Source: Castor canadensis
Taxonomy: Eukaryota > Chordata > Mammalia > Rodentia > Castoridae
Length of the DNA: 64,000 nucleotides
Reading direction: 5' to 3'
Assembly (NCBI RefSeq): GCF_047511655.1
Contig: NC_133400.1
Span: 811,001 to 875,000 of the forward strand
Every line of letters starts with the position of its first letter. The first letter of the stretch is position 1. This document shows positions 34,016 through 46,205 of this stretch, piece after piece. The notes under the pieces are model-generated. The model ran no database searches. It had not been told where the DNA came from and saw only the letters and a program-made list of their open reading frames with translations. A program made the translations under genes and the position numbers.

Positions 34016-35780
34016 GTGGGGACCCCAGGGCCTCACCCCAAATCCCACCCTGGCCAGAGCACAGGGAACAGGGTGACACCTGTGGACAATGCTAGCTCAC
34101 AGGGAATATCCTCATGTCCTCTCCCCCAAACCTGGAGCACAGCAGCCAGCCAGCAAGCCAGCAGGGCAGACTGGCCAGGACAGTCCCTACATCCAGGAAG
34201 TTCCCCTCCAGAACAATCACATCCTAACTCAAGGTTGGGACACATATCTGGACATGCAGCTTGTCCACTCCTGACCGCAAGGCACCCAAACCCCATGCCA
34301 GGTAGCCTCTGGAGAAACCCAGGGATGAGAAATTAGCTGTGTGCACGAACAACCTAAAAATCAAATCCAAGCAAAATAGCAGGGCTGGGTGCCCACCTTG
34401 GGGCTAAAGCCCCCACTTCTGAGGCCACTGAGCCTCTGGCTGTGGCTGTATCTCCAGGAAGGTGTCTGGGAAATGCCCCACAAGACTGAGGGCACACTGC
34501 CCCTCCCATGAGGCACCTGCTCCCTCTCATTCTCTGATATTTGCTGCTGTCCTTAGTGGCTTTTTTCCAGCACCTCTGATGGTGTCATTTCCTCTAATAG
34601 ATTCCCACTAGGGAGTGGCCCTAGGGCCACAGGTCTGAGTGGTCACAGGGGCTCTGAGGTGGTTTGTGGAGTCTCTCAGATGGGAGACAGACTCCCCTGC
34701 AAATTCCAGGCTCCTGGGAAGAGTAGCCAACTGCCCACCTGTGGCTCACTCAGCTCGAGACACCTATGAGGAAGTGGGCATAGGATTCTCCCTTAAGTTG
34801 CTGCCAGCCAGGAGGCCATTATCCCCAGACTCTGTGTGCAAGACCAGTATAGAGAGACAGTTTCCTTGGCCAGCCAGAGATGAGGCTCTTGGACAGTAGG
34901 TGGGGGCCCAGGAGCCCTAGAGAGTGGGGATAGTCCATGCTGTGAATGGATGGAAGGCTGGTCAGAGGCCCAAGGAACACTACTGACATGTTCCTTGAGG
35001 CCACAGCCACCCCACAGACCATTGGTCAGGTGACTCCAGAGCAGAAGGCAAACAGAATAGGGTGCTGGGTAAGGTCTGGTTGCAGACAGGCAGAGTGGTG
35101 ATGCCCCAGACCACAGGAGCCCCCGACCACCCGAGCCAAAGGAAGAGCCATGCTCAGTGGGGAAGACAGGAGGGAGGGGAGGCTGGGAGCTCGGGCCAGG
35201 CTGGATGCTGCCCCGTGTTGAGGAAACACAGCCCGGGCTGGTGCAGGCGGAGGTCGCAGGCTGCAGGCGGGGTAGAAGGAAGTTGTTGGAAAGTCAAGCC
35301 GGAATGGCACAAGGGAGGGGGGGCCGGCCGGCTGGGCAGATGGTTCCTGCTGGGGAAACAGTGGGCACAGCTGCAGGCCCCCGGCCCACTGCATTATCAC
35401 AGAGACACAGCTGGCTGCCTCGCCCCGGCAGGCTGCAGGCCGCCCTCCCCACCGCAGTCCCACGTCACACAAGGCCCTGCTGCTTCCTTCCCGCCCCTCA
35501 TCCAGGGCCACAGCCTCGGGCTGTAGGCAGCGAGCTAGAAGGGCCTGGAGCTTTCTCGGGGACAGAGGTCAGGGCTCCAAAATACCCCGGTCCTCCCTGC
35601 TTCTCCTCTACCCTCTAGACCCCAAGAGGTCAGGAAAGACTCTTCTGGGAGAGGCCAGCCCCACGTTGGCCCTGGAGGGCAGCTGCCTCATGCCCTTGCT
35701 CTGAGATCGAGGGCGGAGGCACCAAATCAGTCTCCTGCTTCACGTCCGGCTTCATGTCTCAGCCGTCCTCTGTTCTGCAG
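34016..35780. other. Non-coding sequence; GC-rich block 35,190-35,540
   Basis: No gene recognised. The block at 35,190-35,540 is GC-rich with moderate CpG, AGCTG motifs and GGAAGT/GGAATG cores, and may be a regulatory element. The overlapping 150-160-codon frames on three frames are treated as chance. Confidence 0.3.
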
Positions 35781-35829
35781 AACCGGACCCCAACATCAGG
35801 GCCCCGGGGTCCCAGGAAAGGTGGCCCAG
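35781..35829 (+). other. Candidate exon, 49 bp, with strong splice sites
   Basis: Acceptor 'gccgtcctctgttctgcag' and donor CCCAG/GTAAGA are the best pair in the left 59 kb. All three frames are open across the 49 bp, so no coding frame can be chosen. A G-run (35,841-35,867) immediately downstream fits an intronic splicing-enhancer role. A non-coding RNA exon is equally possible. Confidence 0.3.
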
Positions 35830-35840
35830 GTAAGAGGCTA

Positions 35841-35867
35841 GGGCGGGGGAGGGGGAGGGGCCCAGGG
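35841..35867 (+). other. G-quadruplex motif
   Basis: Four or more G runs of at least three (GGGCGGGGGAGGGGGAGGGG) with loops of 1 base satisfy the canonical G4 pattern. Confidence 0.7.
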
Positions 35868-36885
35868 CAGTCAGAGCAGGTGGTGGGAAGGTGACATCCT
35901 CAAGCTGCCGCCTGCCTAGCTTTGTTGACAGCATGGCCGTGTTGACCCACCTCAAATATCAACACCCACCCCAACAGGCAGCATCCTGCACAGCTGGGGC
36001 AGGTGGCCTGGTGAGGGCCTGGCAGGTGCCAAGCCTGCATCCTGGCCCCACCCAGAGGCAGATGCCTGGCCCAATGCAGGAGGGAGTGGGCTGTGCCTTC
36101 CTCAGTGAGGCTGCAGCTGGATGTTGTGGGCACCAGGCCTTCCTCCTCCTGGGCACCTCCAGGAGCAATGCCTTACCACAGTCTGTGTGAGGAGATAGAG
36201 GTCAGAGGAGCAGGCACTGCTTAGGGCCTGTGAGCAAATTATTCCTGGCAGGACAGTAAGGGAACTGAGTACCTTTACTTCCTGGGGGCTTCTGGCTCTA
36301 AGAAGGTCCAGCTTCCTCTGACATCTCCTGACCCCAGCCTACATGCTCCTGGGGCACTCAGAAGGCCCCATCACTGGATCTTAGAGGATCAGAGATGCAG
36401 GCGGGTGGCCCTCCCCAGCCCATGGTCACGTGGTCACACTCCAGAGAGCCTCTGGAGCCCACAGTCCTGAGTCCTGGGGTGCTCTTGCTGCTGCAGTCAC
36501 ATCCAGGGTCCAGCTGCCCCCCTGACTCATCTCCTGCCACCAGGGCCTGGTGTCCTGCTCTGCAGAGAGACCCTGACTCTGAGCAGGTCCCTATGGCAGA
36601 GTGAGGCTGGTCCCCCTCACCCTGCAGCTGGTGCAAGACCCCAAAAGTCAAACCTCTAGCGCTCTGGCCACCAACAGGTACCTCCCAAATTAAAATGCCT
36701 GATGTGCAAGGCCTGACCTCATGAGCCACATCTGTGTTATTATTGGCTTCTCCCAAGTGGAGTGACTCGGATGCCTGTGAGCAGGAGGCCTGGTGTGGAC
36801 ACCAGAGACCTCCTCTTCTCTAGGATGGTCCCTCACTGTACTGGGACCAACAACCCCTTCTGTCCCTTCCACCGTGGCCTCAGAT
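35868..36885. other. Non-coding sequence, nothing recognised
   Basis: Short open frames only. Confidence 0.35.
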
Positions 36886-36960
36886 AAGGTCCTTCTTCAT
36901 CTGGACCTCAGTTTCCTCACATATCAGACCCTCAACTCTTGAGTGAATATGGTCATGGGT
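36886..36960 (+). mobile_element. MIR fragment
   Basis: 'ggacctcagtttcctcacat' is the MIR core in sense orientation. Confidence 0.55.
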
Positions 36961-37050
36961 TCTTGACAGCCAGGAAAGGAGCCAGGAGGTGACTTTGGGT
37001 GTGTGAAGAGCGACTGTCGACTGTGTTATTTGGTTTGGTTGGGATTTTTT

Positions 37051-37146
37051 GGGTTTTTTTTTTTTTTTTGGCAGTTCTGGGGTTTGAACTCAGGGTCTCC
37101 CACTTGCTAGGCAAGTGTTCTACCACTTGAGCCATTCCACCAGCCC
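37051..37146 (-). mobile_element. tRNA-like half of a composite SINE
   Basis: A T16 run (37,054-37,069; the A-tail reversed) then 'ggggtttgaactcagggtct', 'cccacttgctaggcaagtgt' and 'acttgagccattccaccagc'. Only the tRNA-like half is present. The long intact tail suggests a young insertion. Confidence 0.8.
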
Positions 37147-38179
37147 TGAAGCTGTGTTATTTGGAAGGTCAGGGACAAGAGATGGCCATGAACTCAGATG
37201 TGTGTGCAATTCATTGTAGCCAAGGTGTTGGTGGACTGGAGGTGCCCAGAGCAGATGGTCTGCATGCACTCTGATAGAACACCCAGCCCCCAAGTTTACC
37301 TTGTGCACCCAGGGACTTCCCAAAGGATGCCAGGGAGGGTTATCTTGGGGTCCTGAAATGCCAGAAAGCACCAACAGGGATACCATGGAGCCATGCTGGA
37401 GGGACAAAGGCCACTGACCAGACCCTGGGCCAGGACAGGCCTTGGGAAGCTCATCTCCACTGTGCAGTCCTCAGCCCCAAGAGTCTGTGAAAACCTAGGA
37501 GGCCAAAAATAAGTTAACTGTTCTTGAGAAGAACAGAGGTTTTAACTGAGAGGCCGGAGTCCCTCTCCCTGAAGAGCTGTGTGAATGCAGTGACCTGGGC
37601 CACTGTTCACATTTGGCAGCAGCGAGGGTGGGGCAGCAAGGGTGGGGACTGTGAGGGTGGATATTGGGGGCTGTGGATAGGGTGGACAGTACAGACGGGC
37701 CCCTTGCCCTGTCCAAGAGTCCTTGGTACGACCATACAGCTCCAGGTTAGTCAGAAGGGCAGCAGGCAGGCTTGTTGGAGCTTTCGTGGTCGTGGGTTTA
37801 TCAACCACCTACTGTATGCACTTAGGATAGTGTGGGCACTGCCAGCTCAGGAGCTGAGCTGCCTCTCATGATCAAGGGTGGAAGGCACCAAGGACAGAGA
37901 CTGAAATCTGCTCATAGATGCAGCAAATTTAGCCTGTCACTGAGGAGGCTGGGATGACGAACCAGGGCAGAAACTGAGTCAGGCTTGCTGGTATTGCTTT
38001 AGAAAGACAAGATGGGTCCAGGTGGCAGTTCTTAGTTTAAGTGCACCTGGGAGGTGGGAGGCAGGGAGTGATTCCTGCTGGAGGAGCCCACATAGACAGG
38101 CAGGGGACAGGTAGGGTCCTGCAGAGGGTGCCTGATCTACGGGTCTATGGTCAGAGTGACATTGAGCACTGGCTGTTCT
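37147..38179. other. Non-coding sequence with G-rich imperfect repeats at 37,620-37,690 and an L2-like end near 37,795
   Basis: GGGTGG-containing phrases recur about six times in 37,620-37,690. 'aaccacctactgtatgcact' near 37,803 resembles a reversed L2 3' end. No gene recognised. Confidence 0.4.
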
Positions 38180-38235
38180 CAGGCTGTCCCTCCCAGAGAA
38201 TTACCTACTCAGTGCTGCTGTAACAAAGCACAGTT

Positions 38236-38625
38236 GCCCCCACATCTGCAGATCCCTCATCCACAGATTCAATCAGCCTGGAACAGGGTGAGTCACACCT
38301 GTAATTCCAGGCACACAGGAGACTTAAGTAGGAGGAATGTGGTCAGATGCCAGCCTCGGGCAAAAAAGATGAGACCCTATTTGGAAAATAACACAATCAA
38401 TAGTGCTGGTGGCATGAGTCAAGTGTTAAAGAGTGAGGCCCTGAGTTCAAACTCTAGTCCTGCCAAAAACAAAAAAGAATTTGAAAAGCATCTGTACTGA
38501 CGGTGTGTGGGTGGTTTGTAATGTGCTAGCACGAAACCACTGTGTAGCAGGAACTTGAGACCTGAGGATTTTGGTGTCCTCGGGGGGTCTTGGAATGGAT
38601 CCTGTGCAGACACCAAGGGAGGGCT
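38236..38625. mobile_element. Tigger/MER2-like DNA transposon fragment
   Basis: The left part has 'ctcatccacagattcaatca'. The right part has 'ggaacttgagacctgaggat', 'tttggtgtcctcggggggtc' and 'gtgcagacaccaagggaggg'. Together they fit the ends of a TcMar-Tigger (MER2-type) non-autonomous element. It is split by the SINE at 38,283-38,480. No transposase frame. Confidence 0.55.
38283..38480 (+). mobile_element. Composite castorimorph-type SINE, sense
   Basis: 'gtgagtcacacctgtaattc', 'atgagaccctatttggaaaa', 'gtgctggtggcatgagtcaa' and 'ccctgagttcaaactctagt' followed by an A-rich tail. Inserted within the Tigger element. Confidence 0.8.
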
Positions 38626-38850
38626 ACCCCACGCTGGCAGCTTAACACGGTAGAGAGGAACTCTCCTATCCTGGAGGCCAGAGGTGTGAAATGCAGGTGT
38701 GGCAGGTCCATTCTGCTTCTTCCAGCTTCTGGTGGCTTTGGGCATTCTGGGGTGTCCTCTGACTTGTGGCTCCATCTGTGCGTGGCTCCCTCTTCTCTCC
38801 CAAAGCCCCCCCTCAGTCTCTCTTGCAAAGACACTGATTGCTGGGTCACC

Positions 38851-40539
38851 CTAGTCTAGGCAGCAGGATGAAGGGAGGGTGGTGCCAGAGGTCCAGTGTA
38901 CACTTCTGTTGCCCCTTAGGCAAGGCTGGTTCTGCAGCCACCAACTGCAAGGAGGATGGAGGGAGTCCCCTGGGAAGCCATAGTGGACAAGGGCAGAGAA
39001 ACTAGCCGTCACTTGTTACTTACCACAGGCTCCCTGGTACTCTGTGCTTACTGTGGGTTGACAGCTCCATCATGGACGCTGATGGACTCACACAGGGGAC
39101 AGGTTCCTGTATCTGAGGTCACACCTCCCTGCAGTGAGGGGCTGGGGGGGCCATGGGAGTCCACAAAAGGGTGACAGTGACCTCTGACCAGCTGTAACAG
39201 TCCTTGTCTCTACCTCTGTCCTTCTGCTAGCTGGCTGCATGGTCTCTGAGGCTTGTATGTTGGGCTGGAGGCCTAGGGCTGCCCATCCCTGAGAGCTGGG
39301 CAATACCGCCATTGCAGAAAACGATACTGAGGTTCCCAGAGGCCCTTATAGGCTCTGCAGGCTGGACACAGGGGCAGATGGTCTGGGGTATGAGGATGAG
39401 GCTACTGTAAAACTAGACTGACCACTCAGCCCAGCACCAGGACAGGGGAGGAAGCCCCAGAGTCCTGTTGGATCTATGGGTCCTGACAGAAAGCCACAGC
39501 TCAAGGGTGTGTTGCAGACAGTGGACAGGTGTGAGGAACAGAGTGCAAAGGTCAGAGGCAGGGAAGGCAGAACCCCCAGTCTGAAGGTGGAGAGGAGGAT
39601 AGATGTGACCATGAAGGAAGGCAGGACAAACACCGCGACCTCACTGCTCCCTCCTGCCATCTTCCTGGATGGTTCACAAGTCCACTAGACCACTCAGGTG
39701 ACCTCCAGGGCCAGGTGAGGGGGAATGTCTCTGGTCTAAGTTCTAGTATGCTCCTCCCCCACCCCCTATCATCCCTGCCCTTTGAGCCTGTCCAGCAATG
39801 AGACCAATAGGTCTCTCCTCAGAAGATGGAGCTCACGGACAGGGCACAATCCAGGCCAGCTTCCTGGAGGAAGTGGTCCCATGGGGTGCAGTTCCAGGAG
39901 GCCACTCTTCAGACAAAGCCACTTTCAGTTTTCACCATGCGTGAGGAAGAAGGCGTGGTGTTCCCGGCCTTTAGGACACTCTCAAATCCGCAAGTGTGGT
40001 TGCCCAGGGAGGCAGGTGGGAAGAGAAGTCAAAGATGGACATGGGTCCAGTGCTCCTCTCAGAAGCATCCATCTCAGCCAGGCAGCAGGGGCAGGAGAGG
40101 AGAGAATAGGGACTGCTCCCAGGCCACCCACCTGCCCCAAGGGAGTTGTGTGGACTCCCAGTGGTTTCTATCATGGTTACAGAGTGGGAGCTGATAAAAT
40201 TCTCATCATTGATGCATGAATGCATGTCTGAATGCATGTCTTCTCAGCCCAGGGCAGCCACTTGGAGGGGGCAAAGACAACACTGAGGGCTGCCCAGGAC
40301 AGAGGGTGGCCCCTGCAGCTCTCAGGTGCGCAGAGTTGCTCTGCGGTGTGGCTTCTGGAAGAGTAATCTGATGGAAACAGGTCGGATCGCACACCATGTG
40401 TCATGCTCAGGGCTTCCCCTCTCATACAGAGCAAAACCCAAGTTCCCCCAGGGTTCCTGGCCCTGACTTTCCAGCCCATCCGCTCTGTCTTCCCTCTGAC
40501 CACTCAACCCCTCTCTTCTCTGCAGCCCCCACCACCTAG
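38851..40539. other. Non-coding sequence, nothing recognised
   Basis: Open frames of up to 145 codons at 39,782-40,219 have no recognisable domain. No repeat assigned. Confidence 0.35.
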
Positions 40540-40800
40540 CTACTCTGCAAACACCCCACGGCCTTTGCCTGTGCTGTTCTGTCTCTGTGGACCCCGTCCT
40601 TCCCTTGCCTCTCTCCAGTATGCTCAGGCCCCCTTGTGAGCATGGCCGCCCTCCCAGCCAGTCCTTTCTTGCCTGTGTTTTGCTCTGCTCAGCTATGATT
40701 CCACTCGAAAAGCCTGATGTTTCCCGAGCTCACGGATTGCCTATCTTCTGTCTCCCCAGCTCAAGTGTGGCTCCGTGAGCTGGGGTCCTCGGGTGCCTTG
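40540..40800 (+). mobile_element. L2 LINE fragment
   Basis: 'aaacaccccacggcctttgc', 'ctgtgctgttctgtctctgt' and 'agtcctttcttgcctgtgtt' fit L2 3' sequence in sense orientation. Confidence 0.55.
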
Positions 40801-40954
40801 CTCTCAATACCCAGAATGGGGCTGGCTCAGCAGCACCCAATGCTTGATGAGAAAGGATTCGACCCTGCCACCATGTTCTCCTGTGAAGACAGGGCAGGGA
40901 CTACGGGATAGTCAAGGGATTCTCTACGTTCTAGATCTGCTCTTTCAGCCACAG

Positions 40955-41065
40955 TCAGAGAAGGGGCCAAGCCCGGAGATAGGGAAGGATTTGCCAGCAT
41001 CACACAGTAAGCAGGACAGGCCCTGGGTTGGGCCACGGCCCTGGCCTCCAGTCCTGGGGCCCTGA
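40955..41065 (-). mobile_element. MIR fragment
   Basis: 'gccagcatcacacagtaagc' and 'aggacaggccctgggttggg' are the reversed MIR core. Confidence 0.45.
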
Positions 41066-42239
41066 CATCCCTCCCACCAGCTTCCTGTCAGGCCTCAGGT
41101 CCTGGGGGAAGGCACAGAGCCTAGTCTAGAGGGAACCAGAGCCCCACGTGGGGAATCCCTGATGGGTGCTGGGTGTCCAAGCCTCCTGACCGCAGAGGGG
41201 TCTGTGCTAGTCCGGGGATACCATACCCAGCACTGGCCTAGAGTCCCTGGCCCTGTGACCCTGAGAGGCTGTCTGTGGTCTGGGTCTCTAGGCAGGAGGT
41301 CTGGGTCAGAGGACAGCTGAAGGTTCTGTCTGTAGAGAGGTGCAGCTGGTACAAGCCCACTCGGCATGTGGAGGACTGTGGGTGTCCCCAAGGTGCAGGG
41401 CAGACAGATGTCATCATGGTGGGCAGATGTCATCAGGGGCCACACACTGCAGCCTTGTCTTCCACAACACAGGACAAAGGCAAGGGCAGTGGGGCTCTCA
41501 GGCTGGGGGATGCTGAGACTGCCCAAGTCCCTTCTTCTGTGTCCACCTCTGGCCCACAGCCTGGCAAGGTCATTGTCAAGTGATCCTGAATTAGGGCCAG
41601 TGCAGAGCCTGGAGTTAGGCCCAACTGAGCAGGAGTCCAACCTCTCTCAAAGGCTTCAGCTTCCTCCCAGGCAGAGGGACAAGGACACATCAGCACCTTC
41701 CAGCCAAAGGGTGTCTCTCCAGGAACTGGGCTCCCCTATAGCCAGAGGGCAGTCCTGGGCAGCAATGACCCAGGGAATAGTCACCTCTTGAAGGTACAAG
41801 AACCATATTGACTTAAATTCAAGATGCCACATCTGGTCCTCAGTATGCCCATCTTCTGTCCCCATGTCCTGTATGGGGGGGGGGCACAGTGAGTGCACCT
41901 TGGGCCGCCACCCACTCACGCTGTACCCTCCTAGGTTTAGTGTCTGGAGGGCTGTCGTCAGTCCCTCGTGGTACAGACACCATTTGGGGCAACTAAGCAG
42001 CACAGATCTCCCAAGAATGGCCTCAGTCTGCCTCAGGACACAGAGCCAGTGGGAGGGGACAGACCCCAGTGCCAGGTCTGAGCACAGCTGGGCCCCACTC
42101 TGCCCAAACCTCCCATGGTTTTCTCAAGAATGCAGGCCCAGGGCCCTGGAGGAATTGGCAATCCTAGGTTCCCTCAAGACAGTCTGCAACAGCACGTCCC
42201 CAACAGCCCTTCAGAACCATTGCTGGCATGAGCAGTGAA
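41066..42239. other. Non-coding sequence, nothing recognised; G10 run at 41,875-41,884
   Basis: Open frames up to 181 codons overlap on both strands without a known product. Confidence 0.35.
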
Positions 42240-42380
42240 GGACACAGGAAGGCCAGGCAGCCTGCCCAGGCTGTATAGCAAGTCCTGGCACAGGGCAGGG
42301 TGGCCCCAGGGCCCCCCCTTCAAGTGGGAATTTGAACTCAGGAACTTATAGCCTGAGCTGAGCCTGCTCTCCGCCCTAGT
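42240..42380 (-). mobile_element. MIR fragment
   Basis: 'cagcctgcccaggctgtata', 'gcaagtcctggcacagggca' and 'gtgggaatttgaactcagga' follow the antisense MIR order. Confidence 0.5.
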
Positions 42381-44519
42381 CTCCACCCAGCCCTGAAGTT
42401 CACACTTGTCTATCCTGAGCTCCTTTATTTGCTGAGAGATCCTGGGCTGGATTTCCAAGTGTGGCCTCCCCCTTCTTCCTGAGAGACAGCTCCTGATATG
42501 AGGGGATAGGAGCTCACTGCCCTGAGGGAAGAAGTATGAGGAGGTCAGCCAGCTGAAGTCAGAGCAGGGCTCAGCTGACTCGGAGCCCCTCAAAGTCAGG
42601 TTCATACTAATGACAAGGCCCGTGTCTGTGGTACCTTGGGCCCCCAACCCTCACCAAGTCCGAAAGGGGCAGCCGGGAGGGTCTGTGTTCTGGCTTGGTC
42701 AGCTTCCTTGTCTATGAAGGGCAGTGGGCGGGACCAGACTGGAGATGGAAACTGGCTTCATTGCCTGCCCTCAACCTGTCTGAAATGGATAACGATGAGG
42801 TGGGGGTGAGGCTGGATGAGGAAAGGGCCCCTGACACAGCACCCGGGCACCTCGTCCCTGGCCTCATCCCTCTGTATGGATCTGGATCCTGAACTCCGTG
42901 CTGCTCCTGTCAACAGAGGTCCGGAGGGGCCTATGTGGGCCCCAACTGGCCAGAGGAACTGGGAATTCACCCCACCCTGCAGGCTGCGGAGCTTCCTCCT
43001 CTGTCCAATTTGGGGTGCATTCTGAGTGTCCGGAAAGCCCCGGCTCTCAGACTGTGGGGAGAAGGGACTGCAGCTGTGTCCACACAGCTCTGGCTCCAGC
43101 CTCCAGCCTGGTGCTTCTGAATCCCTGGGCCCATGGGCACAGACAGCTTTTTGGGGTTCCTCAGAAGTGGCTCCTCCACACTCACTGGGGCCAGAGCTGC
43201 TGAGGAGCCACCCACTGTTCTGTCACCCTAGGAAGAGGAAAGGTCAGGTTCCTACACTCTTTTGCAGGGCATGGAGCCTGACAGCCCTGCAGACCCTGGA
43301 ACCTGTGGTCATACACTCTCAAGTCTAGGCTTCCCCTGTGACCCTGCGTGTCCCTGTCCACCCTGTTCATTGGCCATACGCCTCCCCTGGCCCAGGCACA
43401 TTGTTCAGTGGCAGCGAGAATGGAGGAAGCCCTCTTGGAGGGCCTCGCTGATCCTACACTCAATCTATCTTCCAGTGTTGTCTCCAAGTCCTTCAGCCCA
43501 GACAGACTGACAGACATGCAACCATCTGTCAGAGCTCGTTCCCACCCTCCAACACCACAGCATTTTCCAGACCAAGGGCAGGGGCCACACATTCTGAAAG
43601 TGGCAGCAGGGGGCAGAGACGCAAACCTTATCTCTCTCCTGCTCCCCCCTCCCCTGCCCCCCTGGCCCAGATCCTCATGAAGGCCAGCTACTGACTAGAG
43701 GCTAAACTTGGCCCTGACCCCTCTGCCAAGAGGTTCTTCCTGGGCCCCTCAGCTGGTGTTTCCTGGTTTCACTGCAAGGGGCCGTCCCCCCACCTCCCAG
43801 GGGCTCTCCAGGCAAGGGCTGCTGCCCAGGACAGACAGCAGTGAGTACAAGGGAGATGGAGCGACGCTTCCTGTCAGAAACTAAAACTGCCAGGTGTGCC
43901 TTCCCTCCAGAGGCAGCTGCTGCAGCCCTCAGCCACCAGCCTTCCCTGCTGCCTGGCCCTGCAGACACCTGCTGTCCACCCTGCTTCACCTCTCACCACA
44001 GCATAGTCACTCCTGTCTCAGTGTGGCCAGGGAGGTCTCTGCTCACAAGTCTGTGGCCTTGAGGGGCTTCTGAGCCCTGGGAGGTGGCTGTTGACTCATG
44101 AAACACAGAATTTTTAAGTCCTGAAGATACCGTCATCATTTTAAAATTGAATACATGTGACAAGAACAACATTTCAGATAGGTGGGATTCAACCTGACAC
44201 AGTGTTAACCTCAATTTCACCAGCTTCCTTTTCCTCCCTGACTCTGGCTGCTGCACACATGGCTGGCATCAAGCTTGTCTTAGAGCTGCTCTGAGTCAGG
44301 CATGGTTACTGAGTGAAAGGGCATCTGAACAGGAGGGGACTTTTCTGAGCATCTGAGCCTTGACTAATACCTTTGCCTCAGCCTCTGTCTCTGTGGCTGG
44401 TCTTTAAGTCTGAAATAATTCAAACACACCAGAAAAGCTAACAGGGTTGGCATGTTGCACCTTCATGCGGCAGCTTCTCTGCCTTCCCTGCTTCATGAAA
44501 ATAAGCTGAAGACAGATCA
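42381..44519. other. Non-coding sequence, nothing recognised
   Basis: Overlapping 60-157-codon frames on both strands. No repeat or exon with paired signals identified. Confidence 0.35.
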
Positions 44520-44710
44520 AGGTGCCCCCATCTGAGAAGGCAAACTTGGGTCAGGAGCTCGGGGACCCAGGCTAGACACTCAGTGGGGTCTCGGCTGAGC
44601 TGCTCAACTCCCTGCCCTTACTCTTACCCTGTCTGTTTCCTCATCTGTAAAATGGGGACAGTGACAAGCTTGCAGGACCATGAAAACCAAACAGCACTCA
44701 GAGCCATCCA
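44520..44710 (+). mobile_element. MIR SINE
   Basis: 'ctgtttcctcatctgtaaaa' followed by 'tggggacagtgac' is the canonical MIR core. The upstream text, including 'gagctgctcaactccctgcc', fits the 5' half. Confidence 0.75.
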
Positions 44711-46205
44711 GGCATGGGAACCATCCAAGGCTCCTTTTCCTCCATCTTTATCCCTCCCAGGCACTGTTACTTAGTTTTAAATTGTTGCATAAAATGTATC
44801 ACACCTGTTACAAGGTCTGCTGCTGGTCTTCTCTCTTGTTCCTTTGTGCCCCCTTGCTTTTCTCCAAAGAGAGGACAAGAACAAACACGAGCTCCACATC
44901 TTGGCCTTTGGGAAAGGCAGTGATTCAAGTCCAGCCACCATGGCCTCTGCCTCCTCAGGGAAGGGGGAGGATGGTCTCCAGAGGCAGTAATGGGAAAGCA
45001 CAGGGTGTGACCATCTGTGTGGCTCCACAAGCCAAAGCAGGGTTGGAGTGTGAGGTCCCAAGGCAAGGCATCTCCTCCCAGCTCATGTTAGGGAAGGACC
45101 TTCGTTCTGTCCAAGTGTCCAGCCATGGCGCTCAGTGATTCTGCAGGCTTTAGTGCTGTCACTTCTGGAGCAGTTCCCTATACGTTCAGGAGAGGAAGGC
45201 CGAGCTCTGGGACAAGGGCTCCACTGCAGAGCCCAATCCTTATCAAATGTGGACTCAGGGACACCCAGGTGGGGCAAGGGTGGGCATGGATGGACGTGAG
45301 ACTGTGCTCAGCCTGTGGGAGAGAGACTGGTCTGTGGATGCAAGATCTCTCCCTGGGCTCTGCACTCTGGTGGGTGCTCACGGCTGTCCCCTCAACCCCT
45401 AGCCCAGGTCATGGTGACCCTTCTAGCAAGAGCTAGCTGGCACGTCTGGAGTCTGTCCCTGGAGCTGGCAGAACTTGGTGAAGGTTCATCTCAGGGAGAC
45501 TGAGGTGTGACTCATTGTGGAAAGTCCTGGAATTGTGCAGGCCAGTGAGCACAAGTTCTCCCGAGCACCAGGGAAAGTCCGTCTTGCTCTGAGTGGCAGG
45601 TGGGAGTCACCTTGGCCACTCCTTGAAGGCAGAAGGAAGAAGCAGGGCTGCTGTCCCCAGCCCTGTGGGAAGCCCAAGGGGAATTCTGATCTGCTCACTC
45701 CTGGACTCTCTGCCCCCCACCCCGGCGGCTGCTGGGCCCCAGCCTCTCCCTCCACACAGCCTGTGATCCGCGGTGGTCAATGGGGGAGGGATGTGCTCCG
45801 TGCTGCACGTTAGAACCCATGTGAGAAGCCAGTGGATCGGCAGTGCTTTTCAAACATTTTCTTGCTTCCTCCCTAAAATTATTCTGGAAAACCAAGTCCC
45901 CCGGTAAGGTGAGATCTATTGCAAAATGGCCTTGCTCAGCTTGGACACACGCAGACCTTGGCTGCCTCTCTTTTGGTAGATGACAGTGGCCCCATGTCCA
46001 GGGGAGGTGACAGTTAACTGTACCCTACAACCTCATCACTGGATCATGAGGACCAGCATCATAGCAGCCCAAATGCAGATATGCATGAGATGTGCATTGG
46101 CAGGTGTAGCTGGTATGACGATGCTGAGAAGGTCACATTCAGACCCTCTGGTCAGCACTGTGCAAGTGTCCTTCTGAGCCACGGGCTGGACGTGATGTCT
46201 TGGCA
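44711..46205. other. Non-coding sequence, nothing recognised
   Basis: Short open frames only. No repeat assigned. Confidence 0.35.

Larger units (their letters stand above)
38180..38850 (-). mobile_element. MaLR-type LTR, antisense, interrupted by a Tigger element and a SINE
   Basis: Outer parts at about 38,180-38,235 ('gtgctgctgtaacaaagcac') and 38,626-38,850 ('ctatcctggaggccagaggt', 'cttcttccagcttctggtgg', 'cactgattgctgggtcaccc') fit one reversed MaLR-type LTR split by the insertions between. Confidence 0.5.
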
